A DNA stretch of 64,000 nucleotides from Siphonodentalium dalli. Its lineage: Eukaryota; Mollusca; Scaphopoda; Gadilida; Siphonodentaliidae. Each line of letters starts with the position of its first letter. The stretch's first letter is position 1. A model generated the notes under the pieces. That model saw only the letters and a program-made list of their open reading frames with translations. It was not told where the DNA came from and searched no databases. The DNA lies in NCBI GenBank assembly GCA_032622095.1, contig CP136067.1:93858707-93922706 (forward strand), written 5' to 3'. A program made the translations under genes and the position numbers. Of the stretch, positions 1-12,200 are shown in pieces.

Positions 1-48
1 ACTTGCACCAATATAAATGGTGGTTAATTACAGTGATTCTCTTTGCAG

Positions 49-204
49 GATAGATTTCATCTGATTTGTTAGGGAACCGGTCATTTGACAATATGCCATC
101 TGCCGGGGGGATACATGTCCCCACCATCACGGCACTACGGCGACCCTCAAATGGGCTCTCCACGTCACATATAGATTCTACTGTTCTCATAGAGTTAGCA
201 ACAG
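49..204 (+). CDS. Annexin gene exon 1 (5' UTR 49-92, start codon 93)
   Basis: The exon encodes residues 1-37 and begins the DZANK1-like domain (HVPTITALRRPSNG). The ATG at 93-95 has A at -3, and an in-frame TAG at 51-53 rules out a longer reading in this exon. A good acceptor (tctctttgcag, ending at 48) precedes it, so an untranslated exon probably lies before the window. Only the GC donor at 205-206 (acag|gcaagt) gives the phase exon 2 needs; the GT at 209 does not. Confidence 0.75.
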
Positions 205-3200
205 GCAAGTTATCTCATTGTTGTGACTGTTGTTAATGTGTAGTTGTCAAATTGCTCCATAAATGTTAGATTCTCAGTCTTTTTGATGCTTAGGCTTTAA
301 AGTGATGCACAGTGAATCACTCTGGTAGGGTGATCAAATAGAAATGGAGAATAATCTTGTTCAAAGTAGTTGTTTTACTAAAATAATATGTAAATTGACA
401 ACGCACACCATCATTCTTATATATTAATTAAATGCAGTGACTCTCGATGACGAAATCGTATTCGTTAGTTTATCACCGATATTTGCGTCCCGAATCGAGT
501 AGTAAATATTTACAATTGAGCATAGTTCAGATGATGTTGTCTATGGAGTGGTATGGTCGATTTGCTTGAGATTTTCGACGATGTTAGTAGAATGCTACAT
601 TCACCCAGTTGGCACAACACCTGAATACTAACTTATCAGTTTCACGCACCCGAACAAGTACATAATATGTCTTTAACATTAAATTTTGCACTAATCTTGA
701 GACTCATTTGGTCAAGTTTTTACCATTTTTGAATATGCTGATTAATTAATAGAGGATATCCACACTTTTTCAGTGGATATGGGTTATATCTCATGAGTGA
801 TAACAAAACATTGTATTTCCACGAGTGGAAATTCAAATGTTTTGTCATCACGAATGAGATTTAACCCATATCCACTGAAAAAGTGTGGATATTCTGTTTA
901 TTATATACTTCAATAGTTACTTGCCTATGGCCCCCAATGAATGTCAATACATCATAAATTTCAAGCTGAAATCACTCACTAGTGGGATATCACTTATATC
1001 TCACTGCTAAAACCTTATAATTCATGGGCAAGTATATAATAAACTGGTATACCATCTAAGGACCTAACCCTTTTTATACTAAATGGGTACTCCCACTCAG
1101 CTACAAAAGTGTATATTGGAATTGTCTATTATTCATCCGGAGGGGTGTTCAGGAAAAATAAGCAGACGACAGATAACAAAAGTGCAGAGGAACAAGTCCT
1201 ACTTATTGGAGGGAAATGTTCAGATAATAAGTTCGACAAATGACCTGTGGGATAACTATTAATCTCAATGAGTATTTAGTATAGAATGGGTAAAATAAGA
1301 TATGGTGATAATTTAGAATTTATGACCTCACCCAATTGGCACATCTGTTTTTTTTACCAATGCATTATTATAACATGTACATTTAGAGATGTGATTGTTG
1401 GCAAGGCTTTAAATATTTTGGCCACATGAAATCTCAATGAGTATTTACTATAGAAATGGTAAAATAAGATATGGTGATAATTTTGAATTTATGATCTAGT
1501 GCCCATTGACACTACTGTTTTGTTTTGTTTTTTGCCAATTCATTTGTATGTACATTTATAGAGGTGATTGTTGGCTAGGCTTTAAATATTTTGGCCAGAT
1601 GACATTTTCTTTTGTCTTTTCTAAATAATGGCAAATTTGGCCAGCAATGGCATCCAATTGGAATTTACTTCTTGGGGGTGGTTTGTTGTCATGACTGTTG
1701 TTAACAAGTCTGCAAATAGTGTGTCTTTCATTTGCAGAATGAGGTCCCCAGAGGGTGTATTTAGTGATGCTATCATGCACAATGGGCTAATCAACAAATT
1801 CACCCTAGAGCTGTGAACCTCATTCTGCTTAGGCCTAAATCTTCTGGGAAGTATCTATAGTCTCAAATTTAACATTGTTTTTAGTTACTTTTTCCCTTCT
1901 GGGAAGTTTCTGTATCCCCTAATTTTCAGAAGACAAAATGCATAATCAAGGTGACTAATGGGTGAACTTCACCAACTTCAATTAGGGAAATGCAATCTGA
2001 TCCTACATGTTGGTCTCCCATAGCAGTTGAGGCCTCAACAAAATGAGGTCCCCCATAGGGTGAATTTGATGATGTTAGCCCACAATGTGGGATAGCATCA
2101 CTAAATTTACCCTCTGGTACCTCATTCTGCAAATGACAGACACACTGTGAGTATGTGGAATAATGGCCAATCAGTATGTCAAGACCTGTCTGTGCTTTAA
2201 AATAATTCCTTCCTCCATCCTGTTCCATAAAGAGATTTTTCCCTGATTTACGTAAATCACCATTTAAAATTGCTGTTGCCATACACTGTTATGTAAGTGA
2301 GGTTTGGGACGAATGTCTCAGGGATTACTATATGAATAGTTGTCAAATTGATCCATAAATCTTTGATTCTCAGTCATTTAGTAAAGATTTGTAAGCTAAT
2401 GGAGCTTTCCACAATTTGTCAATCAAATATATATTCTAAATACCATTGTTGTTTGCTGTCAATCAAATAATTATTAACATACGAGGATATATTGCTAATA
2501 ACTTGTAAAATGCATGCTTATTTGTGGGATGTCATACTATTTGTGCTCTCAGTACATGTATAGCTCTCAGTACACATACATGTACTGGTTAAAATGACCC
2601 ATTTATTCAGTTCTATTTCTTTATTTCAGAATCCGATGACTGTAGGATATTCTTCACGACTGACGGGTCAAAGCCAAGCCCTTTCCAACGTAAAATAGGT
2701 GGGCGTGAAGTTACGCACAAATATATCGCTCCTTTTGTGTTGAATTCTGGGAAAAGATGTATAAAAGCTATAGCTGTTACAAGGTCAGTTTTATTCCAGC
2801 ATTTGCTGTGTCTCTTTCCCACAAGGCTGGATATAGTGTGTCTGAGGGTGAATTTAGTTATGCTATCCTGCATAGTTGGCTAGTATCACAAAATTCCCCC
2901 TTTGGGGACCTCATTCTGCTTAGGCCTCATCTTCTGGGAAGTATTTATAGTCTCAAATTAACATTGTTTTAGTTACTTTTTCCCTTCTGTTCAGTTTCAA
3001 TATCCCCTAATTTGCAGAAGATAAAATGCACAATCGAGGTGACTAATGAGTGTACATCACCAACCTCAACTGGGGAACTTCAATCTGATCCTAGGTCACC
3101 AAATAGCAATTGAGGCCAAACTAGAATGAAGTTTCCATCAGATCTACGGGAGACCTAGGATCAGATTAAAGTTCCACAGTTGAAGTTCAATGTTCACCCA

Positions 3201-6200
3201 TTAGTCACCTCGATTATGCAATTTATCTTCTGCAATTTATGGGACATAGAACTTGAACAGAAGGGGAAAAGTTACTAAAAGCAATGTTAATTTGAGACTG
3301 TAGATACTTCCCAGAAGATGAGACCTAAGCAGAATGAGGTCCCCAGAGGTAGAATTTAGTGATACTACCCCGCACAGTAAAAGATTCTTATTTCTTACCA
3401 AAAATATGTCATGTTTGGATGATTTCTTTACTTATTTCGATAGGTCAGATGAGATCAAGTCTATCACTAATTTGTTTTATTATGCCCCGACCCTCTGAAG
3501 GAGGATTCAGAATCAGGAGTATATAGTGGAGACCTCTGTCTGTTCTTCCGTCCTTAACAAACGTTTCACAACACAGCTCAAGCATCGATAGTCCAATTTG
3601 GATGTCCTTTATTATGCCGGTAGACCAGCATTGTGGAAAGGATCTCCACATATTGCAGGTTTTGTTCGCCCTTTTTTTCAAGAGTTATGGCCCTTTGCTG
3701 GACTTAGTATAAAAACGCGTCAATGTGTCCATAACAAACATTATGCTGTGAATGTCTTTATTATTGGATTTTGTTGTCCTCTGGCATGTTGATAGCACTG
3801 ATTGGGGGGATATTTTAGGATATCCACATACTACAGGTTTCGTCCATTAATTTTTACCAGAGTTACGGCCCTTATTTGACTTGGAAATTCATGAATTTTG
3901 TGTCCGAAAGAACATTTCAGTTTGTAACTTGGGCAAGGATCTTCTGACTCAGTTGTGCTTTATGTTGATAGCACAGCTCGGGGGAAAGGATACTGACATA
4001 CTTCATGTTTCATCCATTCATTTTAACAGAGTTACAGCCATTGGTAATTTCTGAATTTTGTCTCTGTATGAACATTTCAACTTGTACCTTGGGCATGAAT
4101 CATCGGATTTTGTTGTGCTTTAATGGTGTATTGATAGCCCAGTTTAAGGGGAAAGGATACCCATTTCTATGATTTAGAAAATCAAAAAAAAAAATCCATC
4201 CATTTTCCACTCTCTAAACTGAGCATTGGGACATATGCCATGCTTAATAAAACACCTGTTGTCTGCCGTGGGTGCTATTTTTCCTCGATGGTGTCTTCTG
4301 AACAGCAACCAGGACTATTGATACCACCTCGGGAAAATACTTCTCACTATCCAGGGCTTAAAATCTGATGAGAATCAGAATCATGATTCTTAGTTTGAAT
4401 CTGTTTGATTCTCGTAAAAGCAGCTGATTTGCTGTAGAAATGCTATATTTTGATTCTCGCAAAATTTTATGAATTTTAAGCCCTGCTATTCTACCCCAAG
4501 GCTGTCAATAGGTGTATACTATTTAATGAAGTGATATCAACATTAGTTTCAGCTGTAGTCAGTCTTTTTGAAATATTAAACATATAATGACACATTTAAT
4601 ATACATAGAATGACATATTTAATAAACATAGCATGATACGTACATTTAATAAACATAGAAAGACACATTTATTGTACATAGAATGACACATTTAATATAC
4701 ATAGGATGACACATTTTTAATTAACATAGAATGACACATTTAATATTCATAGGATTTCACATTTTTAATTAACATAGAATTACACATTTAATTGACATTT
4801 AATTCTTTGACTATTTTTTCTTAGAGATGAGCTTAAGGAGAGTGCTACAGTAACTAAAACATATACCGTCGATGAAATCGGATCAACCACAGATGAATAC
4901 GACAGCTACTTCGAGAGTGAATCAGATTCCACACTTAAGTCCAAATCAGTCAAATTTTCGTCGACATCAGACTCTGATACCAGTTACCGAGATTCTCGGA
5001 AATCTCCTTCAAGGAAATCTCTACGCAGTCGATCTAGGGTGAGTCCAGTTGAAATTATTTCACCTTTTGATATTACCTAGCAACCTCCAGATTACAACAA
5101 CTAAACAATTAATAAATCATAAAATTGATTCTCCCTTTCATTTATACAAGTGTACAATGTTGGAATGACCTATTATTCGTTCAGTGGCGTGTTTTTACAA
5201 TACTAGTGTGGAGGACATAGCAATTTTTTAGCCTTGGCAAATATTTTCTAATTAGCAGCGCTGTTGTTATCATTTCTGGTTATGTGAATTCTCAAAACAA
5301 TACCCTGCTGGACAAAACAAGTGCATGTCCACTTTACCGCGGTGCGGTTAGCTTTGCCACCGCGGCCGAAATGCAACTACACCGCGGCTCCACCGGCTAA
5401 CTAAAGTTGGGCTGTGGTGTACTTGCTGTTCGGTCATGGTGTAGTTGCCGCGGTGTACGTTCATTAAACTGAAAAAAGATGACACAAACCAGAAATCTAA
5501 CCACGGTGTACATGCTGTTCGGCTACGGTGTAGTTCTCGTTCGGTCGTGGTGTACTTGCCGTTCGACCGCAGTGTACTTGCCGTTCGGCTGCAGTGCTCA
5601 ACTGCAGTTACAAACTCTGACACCGCGGCCGAACACATATACACCGCGGTGCCAATGGACACTTGTTTTGTCCAGCGGGGTATGTTACTATCAACCCACC
5701 ACAATAACTTATACCATTTAGCCAGTAATAAGGTAAAATAAACTCCTCTATAAATTTAGCACCTACCGTTTATATATTACATTAACCCTTCCATGTCTGA
5801 AGCTTCCTGAATCTTTTTTAGAAAACCCTGTGCCAAAGCATTCTCTAATATAATTATGAGAGTCTCCCATAGGGAGCTTCACATATCTAAGAGAATACAT
5901 TGGCCTAACAATATTTACCTTGACATTGTAAGCCAGTTCATTCACTTTTGTATGCCAGGCTCCCTCTGCATATATATATAAAAGAATGCACTGGCACAGG
6001 ATCTTTAATGTTGCACCAGCGCAGCTCCCATCATGAAAGGGTTAATGACCTGTGTATCATTCCTGTGATATGTGAATTCTATACACTTTTTCAGTCGAAG
6101 TCACCGTCAAGAAAATTTAAGAATTCAGCACCAAAAGAAGCATGGGCAAGTAATGGATTCCACGACACAAATTCAGGGGCTTTCAATGATACTCCACCAG

Positions 6201-9200
6201 GTTAGTTATTGAACTTGTTGTCCCACAGTGAGCCCCACATAGTGGAGAGCAGACGACACTCAGCAGTACATGGTTCTCTGTGTGTGGGGTTCCATAAGGA
6301 GTTTTTACTTTCACATCACAAATTCAGGGGCTTTCATTAATCAATGATCCTCCACCAGGTTAGTTATTGAACTTGTTATTCCTCAGTGAGCCCCACATAG
6401 TGGAGATCTGTCAACACTCAACAGTACATGGTTAACTGTGTGTGGGGTTCTATTAGGGGCTTTTACTTCCACATCACAAATTCAGGGGCTTTCATTAATC
6501 AATGATCCTCCACCAGGTTAGTTATTGAACTTGTTATTCCTCAGTGAGCCCCACATAGTGGAGATCTGTCAACACTCAGCAGTACATGGTTAACTATGTG
6601 TGGGGTTCTATAAGGAGTTTTTATTCCGCATCACAAATTCAGGGGCTTTCATTAATCAATGATACTCCACCAGGTTAGTTATTGAACTTGTTATCCCACA
6701 GTGAGCTCCACATAGTGGAGATCTGTCAACACTCAGCAGTACATGGTTAACTGTGTGTGGGGTTCTATTAGGGGCTTTTACTTCCACATCACAAATTCAG
6801 GGGCTTTCAATGGTACGCTGGACACCAGGTTAGACCTATTGTATGATTCAGAAGTGGGTCCACCGGGTCTACCCATAACCCGCCCCTGGCATATTTTTTG
6901 TCGTAATCTCAAATTTTTCTTCATCAAAAATAAAAAAAAATTATAGTTCACCGAACCTTGACAGAGTAAGAGAGACATAAATATAATAAATAATCATGTT
7001 CTCTTTTCATCATATAATAATACTGACACAGTTCTATTTTGATTGACCTGACCTATAAATTTAAATTAAAATTGTTATCTTTATCAATCTCATATATTCA
7101 ATCCAGACTTGTTCCCTTCAAGGGGCCTCGGTGGCTCAGTAGGTAAGGGGAAAAACTCCAAGCCGTCTTGCCCTCCAGCGCTGGTGATAAGGGTTCAAAT
7201 CCATATGTTTCCATCATGGACTTTGTAACTCAAAATTGTTATCTGGTGGAGTTGCCAGTTACTCGCTGATGGCCGGTGGTTTGCCGCACATGGCGACGAG
7301 TTTATCAGCCATGAAATCACTGTTATATTAGCCATAAGTGTGCAGATTTCTTCCACCACTAAAACTATGATCTTAGTAGCTGAAAGCAATCAATCAATCA
7401 ATATATTCCCTTCAATTAATTGCTAGTTTGTTCTTATAAGTTGCATCTATTTAGCTGATAACATAAGTTTTTATTTTATTTCCTTCCTTTATTCTTTCAG
7501 CAATGCAGTTACCAGAGGGACCATTCAACCCAACCAATTATTCCGGAACCCAGATTAATGTATGGGGTACCCCTGGAGGGGTATCTAATGGGGCTACACC
7601 CGGAGCCATCATGATTGGTCAGCCGGTCCAGCCAGCATCACCTTATCCAGTGCAATATGGCTACCTAACAGAAAACATGATTGGGGTAGGTTAAATTTTG
7701 TGGGTGGTATCCCGAGTATACCGAGTGTTATGATTCATTATTCCATTAATATGATTTTTTAATATGATTCATTAGCGGCCCTCCATAAATGATTAACCCT
7801 TTACCCAACAAACCAGCCAAAACCGGCCAAATAAAGCTTCAACAGCCTAAAATATCTTCGGTCTGTCTCAATAGAACCATACAAATATGGATATCATTGG
7901 AACCGGCTCCTTGACCACATTGTGATAGTTACAGTTATGCCCTGTGCCAATGCATTCTCTTATATATGCGAGTCGACCATAGGTCGCCTCGCATATATAA
8001 GAGAATGCATTGGCCTAAAAAAAACAACTTTTTTTAACACTTTTTACCATTTTTTCTTACATTCTTTAACAATTTTATAATTTTTAATGTGTTAAGCCAA
8101 TGCATTCTCTTATATATGCCAGGCGACCTATGGTCGACTCACATATATAAGAGAATGCATTGGCACAGGGCCCTTCTGTTGGGTAAAGGGTTAACATGCA
8201 GTCCTCCATCTTTATTAGTGACCCTAGACTTTGTCTCGAGCCTCCAATATTATGTCAGCTAGATTGTAAACTCTTTCATACTGGGAGCTGCGCTGGTGTA
8301 TCATTAAAGATCCTGTGCCAATGCATTCTCTTATATATGCGACTCTCCCATGCATATGGGAGATTCGCATGTATAAGAGAATGCATTGGCACAGGGTTTT
8401 CACAAAAATTTAGGAAGCTCCAGTCATGGAAGGGTTAATTATTTCTGCCTGGATATGCTAATGAAACTGTAAAGCCAGACAGGATCATGTTATGGAGTTC
8501 CGTGGTCCAGTGATTAGTGTGTCGGACTTGTCTTCGAGATGAGTTCGCAGTCCGTAGGTCGTCTATTGTGAGTTTCACACAACAGTGGCTTGGCTGAATT
8601 GAAAAAGATAATCGGTGACTAAAAAATTAAATGGGCCTTTGAAGCCAACTATAATTTTCTATATATCAACTGCCTCTGATCTTAATCCATTTTCTATTTT
8701 TATTAGAAATTGCAGCCTGACAAGCCGGTGACTATGACTGACATGCATAAGTTTCTGGATAAGGGTCTGAGGCCAAAGACTCCGGAGCCAGTGGCTGCCA
8801 TAGAATATAAACAATCTTACGATGACCCACCCCTCAATGCTGTCAGCCCGGGCAATGGTAAGTCAATCATACGATGACCCTCCCCTGAACGCTGTCAGCC
8901 CAGGTAACATTAAGTCAAAGATGCCAGAGCTGGTTGTTTCCATAGAATATAAACAAGCTTATATGATGACTTACCCCTCAATGCTATCAGTCCGGTAAAT
9001 CAAATACTCCAGAGCCAGTGGCTGCATGCCATAGAATATAAACAATCTTAAGACAATCCTCCCCTCAACACTATCAGTCCACGCAACTGTAATTAAAGCT
9101 TACGACGACCCTCCCCTCAGTGCTGTCTGCCCTAGCAATGGTAAGTCAATGACTCCAGAGCCGGTGGCTGCCATAGAATATAAACAATCTTACGATGACC

Positions 9201-12200
9201 CACCCCTCACCACTGTCAGCCCGGGCTACGGTAAGTCAAAGACTCCAGAGCCGATGGCTGCCATAGAATATAAACAATCTTATGATGACCCACCCCTTAC
9301 CACTGTCAGCCCGGGCTACGGTAAGTCAAAGACTCCAGTGCCGGTGGCTGCCATAGAATATAAACAATCTTACGATGACCCACCCCTCACCACTGTCAGC
9401 CCGGGCTACGGTAAGTCAAATACTCCAGAGCCGGTGGCTGCCATAGAATATAAACAATCTTACGATGACCCACCCCTCACCACTGTCTGCCCTAGCAATG
9501 GTAAGTCAATGACTCCAGAGCCGGTGGCTGCCATATAATATAAACAATGTTATGATGACCCACCCCTCACCACTGTCAGCCCGGGCTACGGTAAGTCAAT
9601 GACTCCAGAGCCGGTGGCTGCCATAGAATATATAAACAATCTTACGATGACCCACCCCTCACCACTGTCAGCCCGGGCTACGGTAAGTCAAAGACTCCAG
9701 AGCCGGTGGCTGCCATAGAATATAAACAATCTTACAATAACCCACCCCTCAATGCTGTCAGTCCAGTAAACTTAGTGATTATCTCATTCCGTGTTGTGGT
9801 ATACAATAATATGCATTCAATGGCTTGGATTCTGTTAACCATTTCATGGTGGGAGCTGCGCTAGCACAATATTAAAGACCCTGTGCCAATGCATTCTCTT
9901 ATATATGCGAGTCGACCATAGGCATTGGCCTAACAGATTTTTATTATTTTTTATCAATTTTTCTTACATTCTTTAACAATGTTTATCATTTTTTATCATT
10001 TTTTCTTACATTCTTTAACAATTTTATCATTTTTTATCATTTATTCTTACATTCTTTAACAATTTTATTATTTTTTAATAATTTTTTCTGACATTCTTTA
10101 ACAATTTTTATCATTTTTTTTTATTTTTTCTTACAATCTTTAACAATTATAAAAAATATAATAAAATTTGTTAGGCCAATCATTCTCTTATATATGCGAG
10201 GCGACCTATGGTCGACTCCCATATATAAGAGACTGCATTGGTACAGGGTTTTTGCAAAATTTCAGGAAGCTCAGTCATGAAAGGGTTAAATACAATGGCT
10301 GGGATTCTGTTGAAATACTAGACGTCAACAGATGTGGAATAAATTTAGTTTGTTACTGTTGCACCTCTATATTGAGTATTGTTACTGTTGTATCACTATA
10401 TTGAGTAGATGACAACAATAAACTAACCCCAGGAACTTATCATATATGCTACAATAGAATACTTAAAGATGCATGATCCAAATTAACGCTCCCAAATTAC
10501 TATTTCTTTGGCTCGGGGGTAACAAATATTTTATTCGAGTCGCGGAACCCATCAATGCTCAGAGTGATCAGTTATCAAATTTTTTTAATTTGTTATTTCC
10601 CGAGATATGTAATTTTTGGCGGCCTGGCAAATATTTGTCAAGCCGACGGTCTCGGACCAAATTGTGCATGAAGATGGATAACTCTAAAACCAAGTGACTT
10701 TGAGTGTTGAAAATTATTTTTATAAATAACACGTTTTGGGCAATATACTATAGTTGACTGTGGTTTGCATTATTTTTGGGCAATTCGCGGCTTTTCAAAA
10801 AATGTTGTTGGATCTGATGAATCATCGAATTGGATTGAGTACCTTTAAATTAATTTATATTTGTATGTATTACACCATTTTACAGTAGCATAACCATTGA
10901 TTTCTGTGCTAATTCCAGGTGACTTCAAAGAACAGTTACTGCACATTTATGCTCATATGTTAGAGCACGCCAAATCAAATGGGGACTTCAGGCTTAGTGT
11001 CGCCAAACCCAAAATAGGCAAGGTAAGGCATACACCATATATGAGATACTTTGCTCCCACAGAAAATATTATTAAATCAGTGTGGTAAAATAGTGAAATT
11101 TTCACTTATTTTTGTGTACCAGGATAAGAATATGTGACAACATAATATTTGTATAATTATTTGGTGTTTTACTTCACTTTTTAAAGTGACTCATGACCTT
11201 CGAAGTGGGTTCATGCAAAATAACATAAAAGACTGTGAAATAATTATCATCTGTAGTACCTTTAAAAATAGATTGACTTTTATTTTCATTATTAGTAACT
11301 CTCCTATAACGAGATTTTGCGTATCAAACCACTGTTATGTAAACCTTACTGTTACAGTGGAATTAATGCAAAAAGTCAAATTTGTGCAATATATGATACA
11401 TAAGGATTAACTGTCATGTGGACTGTTTTTATGGAGATGTAACGGTGAGGTAAGTGGACATAACTTGTGTAAAACCCGAAGGGTTTTACATACAAGTTAT
11501 GTCCACTTACCTCACCGTTACATCTCCATAAAAATAGTCCACATGACAGTTAATCCTTATATTTATATACATTTAGCGAAAAAGACACTTTTGTAAATAT
11601 ATTTAAATCGAAAAGTGTATCGTGACAAGATCAGCCCAAAATACCCAATAGCACCCTTGGCAAAAGTTAATAGGAACAATTTCTCTTCATGTTGAAACCC
11701 GATGATGTATTAAGTCAATCCTGCGCGAGTCCAAATGCGCCCAAAACATTACGCGTTCGTCTTTCCAAACCTAATGACGTATCGATTGTGTTATTAGCTT
11801 GGTGTTATGAGGCGTTACGCATTCACCGAGAAATAACTGCAACTAGCCACGTGGGCGCCGACCAATCAGAATGCTGGATTTAGTGATGACAACACTTAGT
11901 GTGTAAATATACAAGTTTAATCAAAACTCAATTTTAAACATTGGAAAATATTCTGAAAATCATATTCAGATTAAAATATTATAACTTACTACATGATAAG
12001 CGATGTTTGTTGACAAATAACCATAACAGTTTTATTTACATATTTATAACAATGGTTTCAACACACAAATTTTTGCTATTGGACAACTATCAATATGAAT
12101 TATGAAAATAAAAAAAAAGTTCAAATTATAAACTTTTGTTTCTACAGATGTTGGAGGGTCAATTTCTGGATGATGGAGATTGCTTCAAGTTGTCTGTCGT

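Noticed and set aside
5348-5741. Overlapping 118-, 98- and 80-codon frames
   Set aside because: They are open only because the GC-rich MITE lacks stops.
7122-7202. tRNA gene
   Set aside because: The A and B boxes are present but the acceptor stem and anticodon arm do not fold. The unit continues into a simple-repeat tail, so it is a SINE.
9149-9538. Separate repetitive protein gene (129 codons)
   Set aside because: The frame is an echo of the exon 6 tail in a 90-bp array. It has no start context, no acceptor, and is cut off from exon 6 by a stop.
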